DNA of 64,000 bases. Origin: JBCBKL01 sp963922565. GTDB lineage: Bacteria > Pseudomonadota > Alphaproteobacteria > Rhodobacterales > Rhodobacteraceae. Under the pieces are notes generated by a model. The model was not told the DNA's origin. It did no database searches and saw only the letters and a program-made list of their open reading frames with translations. The translations under genes and the position numbers were made by a program. Positions 1 through 8,431 of the stretch are shown here, piece by piece. The stretch lies in NCBI GenBank assembly GCA_963922565.1, contig CAWUIQ010000008.1, forward strand, positions 1 to 64,000, read 5' to 3'. Position 1 is the stretch's first letter; the number at the start of each line of letters is the position of its first letter.

Positions 1-1583
1 CGTCACAGTGGCGCCTGATCGGCAAGGAGATGCAGCGTCTCGACATTCTCGCAAAGTCGACCGGGACGCAGCAATACGGGATCGATTTCGAGATCGAGGG
101 GATGGTCCACGCCGCCGTCAAGCTGAACCCGCGGTTGGGCGGCCCGGTTAACAGCTATGACGCCTCGGCCGCCGAAGCGATGCCGGGTGTTCAGAAGATC
201 GTTCCGGTCACCGGTGGGGTCGGCGTCATCGCCAACAACACATGGCGCGCAATTCAGGCTGCGAATGCGATTGAAGCGGATTGGGGTACGGCGCCATACC
301 CGGCCGAGATGGAGGGACATTGGCAGGCCCTGAGCAACAGCTTCACCGACGAGTTTCGAGACGGCCGCATGCGCAACGACGGGGATGTCGAGGCCAACTT
401 TGGTGATGCCCCGATCGAGGTCGAATACCGCGCTCCCTATCTCGGGCATGCGCCGCTTGAACCGATCAACGCGACCGTTCTGGTCGAAGATGACCGCGTC
501 GATGTATGGACCGGCACCCAGATCCCTCGCTTCGTTCAGAACAACGTCGCCAAAATCACGGGCGTCGATAAGGACAACGTACATGTTCACGTGCTGATGA
601 TGGGCGGCAGCTTTGGCCACCGGCTCGAGGATGATGTGGTCAAACGGTGCGCTGAGATAGCGAAAAAGATAAAGGGCACGCCGGTCAAGCTGACCTACAG
701 CCGCGAAGAGGATATGACGCAGGACTTTCTGCGGCCGATTGCCATGGGTCGCATGAAGGGGGCGGTCGCAAACGGACAGGTCACCGCATGTGACCTGCAC
801 CTCGCTGCGCCTTCGGTACTGGCTAGCCAGATGGCGGACCGACAAGGCATCCCCGTGGCGGGTCCTGATGTGACTATCATTCAGGCCGCCTGGGATCAGC
901 CCTATGGCATCCCGAATTACCGTGTGACGGGCTATAAGACGCCGGGTCTGGCCCCGGTGAGTTCCTGGCGCTCGGTCGGAGCCTCGCAGAACGGGTTTTT
1001 TCATGAGAGCTTTCTCGACGAGTTGATCCACGCGGCGGGTGCCGACCCGCTCGAAGAGCGGATACGGCTGATGCAGCACGAGCCCTCACGCAAGGTACTC
1101 GAGGCCGTTGGTGAGATGTCGAACTGGGGCAGCGATCTCGCACCGGGCAAGGGGCGCGGCGTGGCCTACTGCATGTCTTTTGGCGCGCTTGTGGCCGAGG
1201 TGGTCGAGGTCACGAACACCGATGACGGTATCCGGATCGACAAGGTCTGGGTCGCGACGGATGTGGGCCGGGTGCTCGATCCGATCAATTTCGACAATCT
1301 GGTGAAGGGCGGGGTGATCTTTGGCATAGGTCACGCGATGAACTGCGAGGTCACGTTTTCCGACGGGATGATCGAGCAGGACAACTATTACGCATACGAG
1401 GCGATGCGGATGTATCAGGTTCCCGAAATCGAGGTCCGGGCGCTGCAGAACCAGACCAAGATCCGAGGCATCGGCGAACCACCCGTTCCGCCAGCCGCAC
1501 CGGCCCTTGGCAATGCGATCTTTGCCGCAACGGGTCAGCGCATCCGTGAAATGCCCTTCAACAAGCACATCGCGTTCGTATGA
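1..1583 (+). CDS. Molybdopterin-binding subunit of an isoquinoline 1-oxidoreductase-type (xanthine oxidase family) dehydrogenase, 5'-truncated
   Basis: The large subunit of a molybdenum hydroxylase, which binds the molybdenum cofactor and hydroxylates N-heterocyclic or aldehyde substrates; electrons normally pass to a small 2Fe-2S subunit and a cytochrome. The frame is open from base 3, with in-frame codons before the first ATG at base 30, so the start lies outside the window. About 525 residues are visible; family members are usually about 700-760. Recognisable stretches are GGSFGHRLEDD, YSREEDMTQD, a block with WRSVGASQNGFFHESFLDE, and the C-terminal GEPPVPPAAPALGNAIF, which is typical of IorB-type proteins where the molybdenum-site glutamate sits. 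It converges on ureG with an 18-base gap, so it is not part of the urease operon. The substrate cannot be told from sequence; a 2Fe-2S partner would be expected just upstream. Family call is firm, specificity is open. Confidence 0.88.
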   Translation, partial: SQWRLIGKEMQRLDILAKSTGTQQYGIDFEIEGMVHAAVKLNPRLGGPVNSYDASAAEAMPGVQKIVPVTGGVGVIANNTWRAIQAANAIEADWGTAPYPAEMEGHWQALSNSFTDEFRDGRMRNDGDVEANFGDAPIEVEYRAPYLGHAPLEPINATVLVEDDRVDVWTGTQIPRFVQNNVAKITGVDKDNVHVHVLMMGGSFGHRLEDDVVKRCAEIAKKIKGTPVKLTYSREEDMTQDFLRPIAMGRMKGAVANGQVTACDLHLAAPSVLASQMADRQGIPVAGPDVTIIQAAWDQPYGIPNYRVTGYKTPGLAPVSSWRSVGASQNGFFHESFLDELIHAAGADPLEERIRLMQHEPSRKVLEAVGEMSNWGSDLAPGKGRGVAYCMSFGALVAEVVEVTNTDDGIRIDKVWVATDVGRVLDPINFDNLVKGGVIFGIGHAMNCEVTFSDGMIEQDNYYAYEAMRMYQVPEIEVRALQNQTKIRGIGEPPVPPAAPALGNAIFAATGQRIREMPFNKHIAFV

Positions 1584-1601
1584 CGCCGGAGGAGGCGGTC
1601 T

Positions 1602-2228
1602 TTAGGCCGCCTCCAGCCCCAGACCTGACAGGGCGCGGATATGCGCCACGATATCGGGCACGCCTTGGCCATGACGCAAGGCGGCAAAGACAAACGGTCT
1701 GCCCGCACGCATCTTCTTGGCGTCCCGATCCATGACATCCAGAGAGGCACCGACATGCGGGGCGAGATCAGTCTTGTTGATGATCAAAAGGTCCGACTTG
1801 GTGATCGCAGGACCACCCTTTCGCGGGATCTCCTCGCCTGCGGCCACGTCGATCACATAAAGGGTGATGTCGGCCAATTCCGGGCTGAATGTCGCTGACA
1901 GGTTGTCACCACCGCTTTCGATCAGGATCGCCTCGACATCCGGGTGACGCTTTCGCATCTCGGCAACGGCGGCCAGGTTGATCGATGCATCTTCTCGGAT
2001 GGCCGTGTGGGGACAGCCGCCAGTTTCGACACCGATGATCCGATCCTGGGGCAGGATCTGTCGGCGCATCAGCTCCTCTGCATCTTCCTGCGTGTAGATG
2101 TCGTTCGTGATGACACCGATCGAATGATCATCCTTCAACGCCTGGGCCAAGGCCGCCGTCAGGGTGGTTTTTCCGGCGCCGACCGGGCCGCCGATCCCGA
2201 TCCGCAAGGGGCCGTTCATCTGGGTCAT
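1602..2228 (-). CDS. ureG: Urease accessory GTPase UreG
   Basis: The SIMIBI-class GTPase that, with UreD, UreF and UreE, drives GTP-dependent delivery of nickel to the carbamylated lysine site of urease in the cytoplasm. 208 residues, normal family length. The P-loop GGPVGAGKT is at residues 13-21, the CPH nickel-binding motif has Cys72 and His74, ESGGDN and the guanine-specificity NKTD follow. Start ATG at 2228 overlaps the ureF stop by four bases (ATGA). It is the last gene of the minus-strand urease operon. It lacks the long histidine-rich N-terminus of some UreG proteins, so nickel storage here probably rests on the UreE tail. Confidence 0.97.
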   Translation of the reverse strand: MTQMNGPLRIGIGGPVGAGKTTLTAALAQALKDDHSIGVITNDIYTQEDAEELMRRQILPQDRIIGVETGGCPHTAIREDASINLAAVAEMRKRHPDVEAILIESGGDNLSATFSPELADITLYVIDVAAGEEIPRKGGPAITKSDLLIINKTDLAPHVGASLDVMDRDAKKMRAGRPFVFAALRHGQGVPDIVAHIRALSGLGLEAA

Positions 2229-2857
2229 GTTCGGAATATCCTCGGCTGAAGGGTTTCATGTTTCATCGACGCCACATCGGCCGCAAAGCTGGCTGATCCG
2301 ATGCGGTCGAGCGGTGTCTTGATCGCCGCCTGCGCAGTTTCTTCGATAAGGGGCGTCAGTTGCAACAGCACGCGTTGGCCTTCCGTCTGGCCAAGGGGGA
2401 TCAGGCGAATGGCGGCCGAAACAAGGTTTGACACTAGCGCGTGCAGGTAGAGCGGGGCCGCCTTTTCGAGCGGCAGATCCATCGCCCGCGCTGCCGAGCC
2501 GACGGCAACGGGGTATGTCAGGCCTTCAAGCGGTATATCCCAAACCGACCGAACCGTTTCGCAAAAGGCCAAACCCTGCAAATCTGTTTCGAGTAATCGC
2601 TCCGCACTCGGGCAAAGCGCGCGGGCCGCTGCGTCGACGTGCCACGGATCGTCGGCGTTATAGGCAGCTGCCAGCAGAACCACATCACTTTGCCCGCCGC
2701 CGGTTTCGATGATGTCGGTCAGCCATGGCGCCAGACTATCGGCGTCGCTGACAATCCCGTCCGCGATGACCTGCTCCAACCCATGCGAATAGGCAAACGC
2801 GCCGACCGGAAAGGCGGGCGACATCCACTGCGCAAGGGTCAAAAGCGGGTCAGTCAT
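2225..2857 (-). CDS. ureF: Urease accessory protein UreF
   Basis: All-helical urease chaperone that bridges UreD-bound apo-urease and UreG and acts on the fidelity of metallocentre assembly. The call rests on the N-terminal block LAQWMSPAFPVGAFAYSHGLEQ-type signature of UreF (residues 8 onward), the overall length of 210 residues and the position between ureE and ureG. I place the start at the ATG at 2857, overlapping the ureE end by eight bases; an upstream in-frame start would add ten residues that do not look like UreF. ATGA overlap with ureG implies translational coupling. Confidence 0.94.
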   Translation of the reverse strand: MTDPLLTLAQWMSPAFPVGAFAYSHGLEQVIADGIVSDADSLAPWLTDIIETGGGQSDVVLLAAAYNADDPWHVDAAARALCPSAERLLETDLQGLAFCETVRSVWDIPLEGLTYPVAVGSAARAMDLPLEKAAPLYLHALVSNLVSAAIRLIPLGQTEGQRVLLQLTPLIEETAQAAIKTPLDRIGSASFAADVASMKHETLQPRIFRT

Positions 2858-3293
2858 GGCTGTGCGAATGCGTGCGCCCGTGGCCATATGCGCCGCCTTC
2901 CGGGGTGAAGGGCTCGGTCACGGGGCGGGTCGTCGCCCCGATCTTGGCCAGCATGTCGGCCATCACGTGATCGGCCCGGATCAGCAGCCGGTTTTCCTCG
3001 ATCTGACAGGGTGTGTGACGGTTACCGATGTGCCAGGCGATGCGGGGCAGGTTGTCACCGGTCACTTCAAGCAGCGGCTCGGGGGCTGCGTCGATGCGGA
3101 TCTCGGTGCCGTCCGTCGTCAGAAGGGCACCGTGGTGGTCAAGCGACGTGGTCTGGGGCAAGTCGACCAGTAGCTGCGCGCCCGAGGCTAGGGTCAGCAC
3201 CTTACGCCGCAGAAATCGATCCTCGTAGGTGAGGGCGACATGATCCTGGGGCGTGCCGTGGGTATGGGGATGATAGGTTTGGGCGGTTAACAT
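2850..3293 (-). CDS. ureE: Urease accessory nickel chaperone UreE
   Basis: Nickel-binding metallochaperone that supplies nickel to the UreG/UreF/UreD complex. 147 residues with an N-terminal peptide-binding domain (DRFLRRKVLTLASGAQLLVDLP around residues 26-47, quoted in part) and a C-terminal metal domain with the conserved GNRHTPCQIEENRLLI segment (the His around residue 93). The C-terminus is a histidine tail, YGHGRTHSHSHD, able to hold additional nickel. A 175-base spacer with stem-loops separates it from ureC upstream, unlike the tight spacing elsewhere in the operon. Confidence 0.95.
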   Translation of the reverse strand: MLTAQTYHPHTHGTPQDHVALTYEDRFLRRKVLTLASGAQLLVDLPQTTSLDHHGALLTTDGTEIRIDAAPEPLLEVTGDNLPRIAWHIGNRHTPCQIEENRLLIRADHVMADMLAKIGATTRPVTEPFTPEGGAYGHGRTHSHSHD

Positions 3294-3326
3294 CGGTCTT
3301 CTGAACTAAGAGCGGTCCCCGGCCGC

Positions 3327-3350
3327 GGGTGGGGGTGAAAGCCCCCGCCC
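3327..3350. other. GC-rich stem-loop between ureC and ureE
   Basis: Bases 3327-3336 pair with 3341-3350 around a GAAA loop: a ten-pair stem when G-U wobbles are allowed, stable as RNA read on the plus strand and still largely paired on the minus strand. Two further short inverted repeats (GGGCAG/CTGCCC and GCCCGG/CCGGGC) follow up to about 3390. There is no T-run on either side, so it does not look like an intrinsic terminator. In the minus-strand urease transcript it would sit just after ureC, where it could protect or process the structural-gene part of the mRNA. Confidence 0.55.
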
Positions 3351-3468
3351 ATGGGGGCAGTCGGGGGCTGCCCGGCGTGCGGCCGGGCGTTTGACGCAGC
3401 AGCTGTGACATAGCTACTCAAGTAAGCCTTCGCTTCTTGCTAGAACAATTCCGCTCTCGAATGTCCGC

Positions 3469-5178
3469 TCAAAACAAAAAGTACCGCTGCGCCATCGGAA
3501 GCTCGCTGGCCGGTTCGCAGGCCAACAGCTCACCATCAGCCCGCACTTCGTAGGTCTCTGGATGCACCTCGACCTGTGGCGTCGCGTCGTTCAGTTTCAG
3601 GTCCTTCTTCCCGATGTTTCGGGTGCCTTTGACGGCAAGAGTGTCTTTGGCCAGTCCAAGCGCTTCGCCGATTCCCTCTGCCTGCGCGGCTTCGGACACG
3701 AATGTCACTGCCGACCGCTCGACAGACCGACCGAAGGCGCCGAACATCGGGCGCGTATAGACCGGCTGCGGTGTCGGGATCGACGCGTTCGGGTCGCCCA
3801 TCTGCGCGCAGGCGATTGACCCACCCAAAAGCACCATCTCCGGCTTCACGCCGAAAAACGCGGGGTTCCAGAGGCATAGGTCCGCCCGCTTGCCAACCTC
3901 GATACTGCCGATCTCGTGCGCCATGCCATGCGCGATCGCCGGGTTGATCGTGTACTTGGCGATGTAGCGGCGGACCCGGGCGTTGTCGTTGTCGCCGCTC
4001 TCGTCAGCCAGCCTGCCGCGCTGCTTTCTCATCTTGTCTGCCGTCTGCCAGGTGCGGATGATTACCTCGCCCACTCGGCCCATGGCCTGACTATCCGAAG
4101 CGATGATCGAAAACGCCCCCATGTCATGCAGGATGTCCTCGGCCGCGATGGTCTCGCGCCGGATCCGGCTTTCGGCAAAGGCCACATCCTCGGGGATCGA
4201 CTTATCTAGGTGGTGACAGACCATCAGCATGTCGAGGTGTTCCTCGAGAGTGTTGACGGTGAAAGGCCGTGTCGGGTTGGTGGAAGAGGGCAGAACGTGG
4301 TCCTCGCCACAGATCTTGATGATGTCCGGGGCGTGGCCGCCGCCCGCGCCCTCTGTGTGGAAGGCGTGGATTGTTCGACCCTTCATCGCCGCTACGGTAT
4401 TTTCCACAAAGCCACTTTCATTCAGCGTGTCGGTGTGGATCATCACCTGCACGTCCATGTCGTCAGCGACGGAGAGGCAGCAGTCGATGGCGCCGGGCGT
4501 GGTCCCCCAATCCTCGTGCAGCTTCATCGCGCACGCCCCGCCCTTGACCATCTCGACCAAAGCAGCGGGTTGGGATGCGTTGCCCTTGCTCGACAGGCCG
4601 AAATTCATCGGGAAGGCGTCGAGTGCCTGCAGCATCCGTCCAATGTGCCAGGGGCCGGGTGTACAGGTGGTGGCGAGCGTGCCATGAGCCGGACCGGTGC
4701 CCCCGCCCAGCATCGTCGTTATTCCGGAATGCAGCGCGTCTTCGATCTGCTGGGGGCAGATGAAGTGGATGTGGCTGTCAAAACCGCCCGCCGTCAGGAT
4801 CTTGCCTTCGCCCGCAATGGCCTCGGTTCCGGGGCCGATGATGATGTCGACATCCGGTTGCGTGTCCGGGTTGCCCGCCTTGCCGATTGCAGCGATGCGA
4901 CCGTCCAGAAGGCCCACATCGGCCTTGTAGATCCCCGTCCAGTCGACAATCAGGGCATTGGTGATGACCGTATCAACGGCTCCGTCCGCGCGCGTCACCT
5001 GGCTTTGCCCCATCCCGTCCCGGATCACCTTGCCGCCGCCGAACTTGACCTCTTCGCCATAGGTCGTGTGGTCGCGCTCGACCTCGATGATGAGGTCCGT
5101 ATCGGCCAGGCGCACCTTGTCGCCGGTGGTGGGGCCGAACATCGCGGCATAGTCTGAACGGCGTATCTGGGTAGGCAT
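3469..5178 (-). CDS. ureC: Urease alpha (catalytic) subunit UreC
   Basis: Catalytic subunit of nickel-dependent urease, hydrolysing urea to ammonia and carbamate in the cytoplasm. 569 residues, full length. The active site is intact: His136 and His138 in DSHIHF, the lysine to be carbamylated at Lys219 in ACAMKLHEDWG, His248 in MIHTDTLNESG, His274 in HAFHTEGAGGG, the mobile-flap Cys321-His322 in VCHHLDKSIPEDV, and Asp362 in IIASDSQAMGRVGE. It begins at the ATG at 5178, thirteen bases after the 100-residue protein gene. UreA, UreB and UreC are separate polypeptides here, the usual proteobacterial form. Confidence 0.98.
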   Translation of the reverse strand: MPTQIRRSDYAAMFGPTTGDKVRLADTDLIIEVERDHTTYGEEVKFGGGKVIRDGMGQSQVTRADGAVDTVITNALIVDWTGIYKADVGLLDGRIAAIGKAGNPDTQPDVDIIIGPGTEAIAGEGKILTAGGFDSHIHFICPQQIEDALHSGITTMLGGGTGPAHGTLATTCTPGPWHIGRMLQALDAFPMNFGLSSKGNASQPAALVEMVKGGACAMKLHEDWGTTPGAIDCCLSVADDMDVQVMIHTDTLNESGFVENTVAAMKGRTIHAFHTEGAGGGHAPDIIKICGEDHVLPSSTNPTRPFTVNTLEEHLDMLMVCHHLDKSIPEDVAFAESRIRRETIAAEDILHDMGAFSIIASDSQAMGRVGEVIIRTWQTADKMRKQRGRLADESGDNDNARVRRYIAKYTINPAIAHGMAHEIGSIEVGKRADLCLWNPAFFGVKPEMVLLGGSIACAQMGDPNASIPTPQPVYTRPMFGAFGRSVERSAVTFVSEAAQAEGIGEALGLAKDTLAVKGTRNIGKKDLKLNDATPQVEVHPETYEVRADGELLACEPASELPMAQRYFLF

Positions 5179-5191
5179 TTGGTCTTCCTTT

Positions 5192-5494
5192 TCAGGCGCT
5201 CTTGGTGGCCCGGCGTGTCAGGCGCCGCGCATTCGAGCGGGTCTTTTGGCGGAACGGTCGCAGACCGGCAGCCACCACGTCAGACGGAGAATGGCCGGAC
5301 ATCGCCGCTTTGGTCATACCCACCTGAGCGGCAACAAGCGCGGTCGATTTTTCGCTGAACATGCGGCGGTTCTCGGTCGGGGTGACGCGCCAAAGCCCGG
5401 CCATTCCGAGAACGCGCATGGTGACGACGGCCTGAGCCTCCGCCGTGAGCAGTCCGAGGGTAAGGCAGTTCGAATAGAAGGTCGTGCTGATCAT
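5192..5494 (-). CDS. Small helical protein encoded inside the urease operon, function unknown
   Basis: A 100-residue basic protein lying between ureB and ureC. The N-terminal third is hydrophobic and alanine-rich (LGLLTAEAQAVVTMRVLGMAG), the middle is helical and the C-terminus is strongly basic (RPFRQKTRSNARRLTRRATKSA, quoted with key residues only). Similar small proteins in Rhodobacteraceae genomes are, from memory, sometimes labelled antifreeze protein or phasin-like; I treat these labels as uninformative. It is not a known urease subunit or chaperone. Upstream is a 175-base spacer to ureB with no clear element, so the gene may have its own promoter. Thirteen bases separate it from ureC, suggesting co-expression with the catalytic subunit. 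Confidence 0.7.
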   Translation of the reverse strand: MISTTFYSNCLTLGLLTAEAQAVVTMRVLGMAGLWRVTPTENRRMFSEKSTALVAAQVGMTKAAMSGHSPSDVVAAGLRPFRQKTRSNARRLTRRATKSA

Positions 5495-5669
5495 GGGCCG
5501 TTCCTGTTCGTTACCATTGGGTGCTTAAGTGTGTGGTGCAGTGGGTATTGTCGTTGAACTTCGTCTGTGAGGGCCGCGTTCCGGGCGGCATGTTCGGCGG
5601 GCTCAAATCGGGTGGCCGCGCGGCACCATCCGCCGGGCGATATTCCCGCAGCATTGAGACCCCGTTCAT

Positions 5670-5975
5670 TCAGAGATCCCCCATGACCTGTTGATTGAAC
5701 CCAAAAATGCGCCGTGCCCCTCGCATGGGGATCAACTGCACATCGCGCTCTTGACCGGGTTCAAAGCGGACGGCGGTGCCCGCGGCGATATCAAGGCGCA
5801 TACCGCGTGCTGCATCACGATCGAATGCCAACGCGCCGTTGGCCTCACCGAAATGATAGTGGCTGCCGACCTGTACAGGCCGGTCGCCGGTATTGGCCAC
5901 CCGCAGGGTGATCGCCTCGGTTCCTTCGTTCAGTGTTAAGTGGCCTTCGACAGCAAAAACTTCACCAGGGGTCAT
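5670..5975 (-). CDS. ureB: Urease beta subunit UreB
   Basis: Structural subunit that packs against UreA and UreC in the (UreABC)3 urease trimer. 101 residues, the normal bacterial length. It shows the family pattern: PGEVFAVEGHLTLNEG at the N-terminus, RPVQVGSHYHFGEAN in the middle (residues 33-47), then AARGMRLDIAAGTAVRFEPG. Nine bases separate it from ureA, while a longer gap follows on the ureC side. Confidence 0.97.
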   Translation of the reverse strand: MTPGEVFAVEGHLTLNEGTEAITLRVANTGDRPVQVGSHYHFGEANGALAFDRDAARGMRLDIAAGTAVRFEPGQERDVQLIPMRGARRIFGFNQQVMGDL

Positions 5976-5984
5976 GTTGGCACC

Positions 5985-6287
5985 TCAGCGGATCGGGTTG
6001 TGAACGGTGACGAGCTTGGTACCGTCGGGGAACGTTGCCTCGACTTGCACGTCGTGGATCATCTCGGGCACACCATCCATGCATTGCTCACGCGTGATGA
6101 CCTGGGCGCCGGCCTCCATCATTTCGGCGACGCTGCGCCCGTCGCGCGCGCCTTCGACCACAGCATCGGTGATCAGCGCCACCGCCTCGGGATGGTTCAA
6201 CTTGACCCCCCGGGCCAGTCGTTTGCGCGCCACCTCGGCGGCCATGGCCACCAGCAGCTTGTCCTTTTCGCGAGGGGTGAGTTGCAT
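5985..6287 (-). CDS. ureA: Urease gamma subunit UreA
   Basis: Smallest urease structural subunit, 100 residues. It has the standard N-terminus MQLTPREKDKLLVAMAAEVA, followed by RGVKLNHPEAVALITD and the C-terminal VHDVQVEATFPDGTKLVTVH block shared by UreA proteins. The ATG at 6287 is three bases after the ureD stop codon. It contributes contacts to the trimer and no catalytic residues. Confidence 0.97.
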   Translation of the reverse strand: MQLTPREKDKLLVAMAAEVARKRLARGVKLNHPEAVALITDAVVEGARDGRSVAEMMEAGAQVITREQCMDGVPEMIHDVQVEATFPDGTKLVTVHNPIR

Positions 6288-6290
6288 GGG

Positions 6291-7184
6291 TCAAAGTCTC
6301 CAGCAGATCGGTAGTGTATTCTTAGTCAGGTGGTCTAGAACGGGCAGCAGGGCGGATCGAAGTTCAAGGCCGCTCTTCGCGAGTATCCGGCCGGCAAGGA
6401 GATCCGGCGCGATCAGGCTCGCGCCACCAGATGGCGGCATCAACGCTGTCATGCGCTCTGCAACCCGCTCTGCCATCGGCCCCGCGACGATCAGGCTTGC
6501 CATCGCGCGGGCACCGTTTCCGACGCCGGGGCGATCGAAATACTCCGAGAGATTGCCGGAATAAGACCAGCCATCGAGAAACCTGAGCGAGCGGTCTTGC
6601 CAGATTGAAATCCGATCCGAGAAGGTCGCGTTAACGGTGTCCTCACCCATAGCGGCCCGCCCCAAGATGAGCGGCTCGAGGATGATCACATTGGCATCCG
6701 GTGCAATCTCTATATCCAGTCGTCGGCGTATGGCGCAGCCGTCGAAGAGGATCGTTTCCTGTGGCAGCCAGAACAGCTGAGACCCCTGATCGGCATTGAG
6801 CCTGGTGGTGATATGGCCGACTTCGCCCGGCATGGCCCTATAGCCGCGCTCGGCTGCCTGCGTGGTGATGGCGAGCCGCGCATTCTCATAGGCGCGAGCT
6901 GAGGTCGTAAACCGATCCCCACCGGTGACACCACCTGCGCAATTGACCAACACCGCATCAACACGCCCCGCATCCCGTGTTCGTGGAAAGACGGTCTTGA
7001 GAGCACCGGCCTGAAACAGATCGCCAAGTCTGGTCCCATTCTCAGTCTCACGGACCGATAGCCGCGTCTTGCCAATGGCGCGCGGCTGGGTCGGCGCAAG
7101 GACCGGTGGTGTCTCTAATGCAGTGATGGGCCTGCCTCTTCCTGACTTGGTAGGGATAACAGCATGTGGTGTCGACCCAGCCAA
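6291..7184 (-). CDS. ureD: Urease accessory protein UreD
   Basis: First chaperone to bind apo-urease; it recruits UreF and UreG and carries the nickel tunnel. Diagnostic segments are GDLFQAGALKTVFPR, VLVNCAGGVTGGDRF (around residues 80-94), the QAAERGYR block and LPQETILFDG. The frame begins with a TTG at 7184, giving 297 residues; no in-frame ATG lies before the conserved part, so the start is a TTG or lies slightly elsewhere. The sequence before PRAIGKTRLSV is unusual and may be partly untranslated. A 66-base gap separates it from the aglR stop, so the urease promoter must lie there or within the end of aglR. Confidence 0.9.
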   Translation of the reverse strand: MAGSTPHAVIPTKSGRGRPITALETPPVLAPTQPRAIGKTRLSVRETENGTRLGDLFQAGALKTVFPRTRDAGRVDAVLVNCAGGVTGGDRFTTSARAYENARLAITTQAAERGYRAMPGEVGHITTRLNADQGSQLFWLPQETILFDGCAIRRRLDIEIAPDANVIILEPLILGRAAMGEDTVNATFSDRISIWQDRSLRFLDGWSYSGNLSEYFDRPGVGNGARAMASLIVAGPMAERVAERMTALMPPSGGASLIAPDLLAGRILAKSGLELRSALLPVLDHLTKNTLPICWRL

Positions 7185-7220
7185 GCCATTCCGGCGCGGC
7201 GCGGCGCATATGCAGGCAAG

Positions 7221-7239
7221 CTGCCCGGTTTTTGGGCAG
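7221..7239. terminator. Short stem-loop between aglR and ureD
   Basis: CTGCCC at 7221-7226 pairs with GGGCAG at 7234-7239 around a seven-base GGTTTTT loop. It lies just after the aglR stop on the minus strand and before ureD. No T-run follows the stem, so intrinsic termination is doubtful; it could still mark the boundary of the two transcription units. Confidence 0.3.
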
Positions 7240-7250
7240 GTTCGGGTGGG

Positions 7251-8297
7251 CTATCTGTCTGCCGGTTCGGGGGTCGCGGCGACGCCTGTTGATCCGCCCA
7301 GGACGAGGTCAGCCTCCCACAACTCCTGCACATGCGGTAGCGTCGGGTTGCCGATACGTTCGATCAGGATTTCGGCGCATCGTCTGCCCGCGTCACGGAC
7401 GGATGAGCGTGTGGCCGTGTAGGTGGGCGCGCCTGGACCGCCGTTGGGCAAGGCAGAGATTGCGTCGTCATAGCAGACGACAGAGACGTCCGAGCCGATC
7501 CTCAAGCCCTGATCCTCAAGCGCGCGCCGAATGCCAAGCGTCGGAACGATTGATGATGAGACGAAAGCGGTTACCGGCTCATCCAAGTCGAGCATGGCGC
7601 AGGCGGCTTCGTATCCGTTGGGCTCGGTCATTTCGCCCGAGGTCATCAGATCCGGATCTGCCGGCACGCCCTTGGCCGCCAAGGCCGACAGATAACCGGC
7701 GCGCCGTCGTGCGGCGAAATCCATATGCTCGAACCCGTTGACGAGTCCGATGCGGCGATGGCCGAGATCCAGAAGATAGGAGGTCGCGCGCTCGACCGCG
7801 CGGCGGTTGTTCACATCGAGCCAGCTGTAGGATGCATCGACGCCGGTTGACCTGCCGTGCACCAGGAAGGGAATGCCAAGCTCGCTCAAAAGCGGGATGC
7901 GCGGATCATTCTGTATCGGGCCATGCACGATAATGCCGTCGACCTTTTGGCGTTGCGCGATATCGCGATAGGTCTGCATCTCATCCTGGTCGGCAACCAT
8001 GGATACAACCATGTCATAGCCGTGTTGGGCATAGACCTCGCTTGCACCTGCCACGAAGTCGGAAAAGACGACGTTGACCATCTCGTGCTGCGATGAGCTG
8101 GGGATCACATGGCCGATCGCCATACTGCGGCCGGTGGCAAGCTGTTGGGCGCGGGCATTCGGTCGATAATCGTATCGCTGGGCGGCCTCCTTGACCTTTT
8201 TTCGCGTCGCTTCGCTGACTTCCGGATAGTCATTGAGCGCGCGGCTGACCGTCGTCTGCGAAAGGTTCAACAGTTGAGCAAGCTCGCGAAGGTTCAT
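7251..8297 (-). CDS. aglR: LacI-family repressor of the alpha-glucoside operon
   Basis: A LacI/GalR repressor divergent from aglEFGAK and the obvious local regulator of that operon. From the chosen ATG at 8297 it has 348 residues: an N-terminal helix-turn-helix (LRELAQLLNLSQTTVSRALN) and hinge helix (YRPNARAQQLATGRS), then a periplasmic-binding-protein-like sugar domain. An ATG at 8336 is in frame, but it has no ribosome-binding site and would run through the operator at 8313-8324. The ATG at 8297 is preceded by GGAG and AAGGGG and puts the helix-turn-helix at the usual distance from the N-terminus. The inducer is probably an alpha-glucoside such as sucrose, maltose or trehalose, inferred from the neighbours. 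Confidence 0.88.
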   Translation of the reverse strand: MNLRELAQLLNLSQTTVSRALNDYPEVSEATRKKVKEAAQRYDYRPNARAQQLATGRSMAIGHVIPSSSQHEMVNVVFSDFVAGASEVYAQHGYDMVVSMVADQDEMQTYRDIAQRQKVDGIIVHGPIQNDPRIPLLSELGIPFLVHGRSTGVDASYSWLDVNNRRAVERATSYLLDLGHRRIGLVNGFEHMDFAARRRAGYLSALAAKGVPADPDLMTSGEMTEPNGYEAACAMLDLDEPVTAFVSSSIVPTLGIRRALEDQGLRIGSDVSVVCYDDAISALPNGGPGAPTYTATRSSVRDAGRRCAEILIERIGNPTLPHVQELWEADLVLGGSTGVAATPEPADR

Positions 8298-8312
8298 GGC
8301 CCCTTTGATCTC

Positions 8313-8324
8313 CAAAGCGCTTTG
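8313..8324. promoter_or_regulatory. AglR operator O1 (perfect palindrome)
   Basis: CAAAGCGCTTTG is a perfect 12-base palindrome with the central CG typical of LacI-family operators. It sits 15 bases upstream of the chosen aglR start, where a bound repressor would block aglR transcription or early elongation. The agreement with the second site at 8470-8481 supports it as a true operator. From memory this matches the AglR-type motif of alphaproteobacteria. Confidence 0.75.
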
Positions 8325-8431
8325 AAGCGCGACCATACGCTAGCCAACGATTGCCGAAAGGTCAAAGCGGATCGCAATGCGACTTTGGGTTGATGACCTT
8401 CGCGTCATGGTCTCGTTGAATTGGCCCCGAG

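Noticed and set aside
3202..3411. Short minus-strand frame spanning the ureC-ureE gap
   Set aside because: Proline/arginine-rich translation of a GC-rich hairpin region that runs into ureE; no support as a gene.
4210..5157. 315-codon open frame on the plus strand within ureC
   Set aside because: Antisense shadow of ureC, whose active-site residues are all intact; no ribosome-binding site or family match.
5495..5669. Possible 47-codon peptide upstream of the 100-residue urease-operon protein
   Set aside because: An ATG frame exists but it has no good ribosome-binding site and an unpatterned translation; left as spacer.
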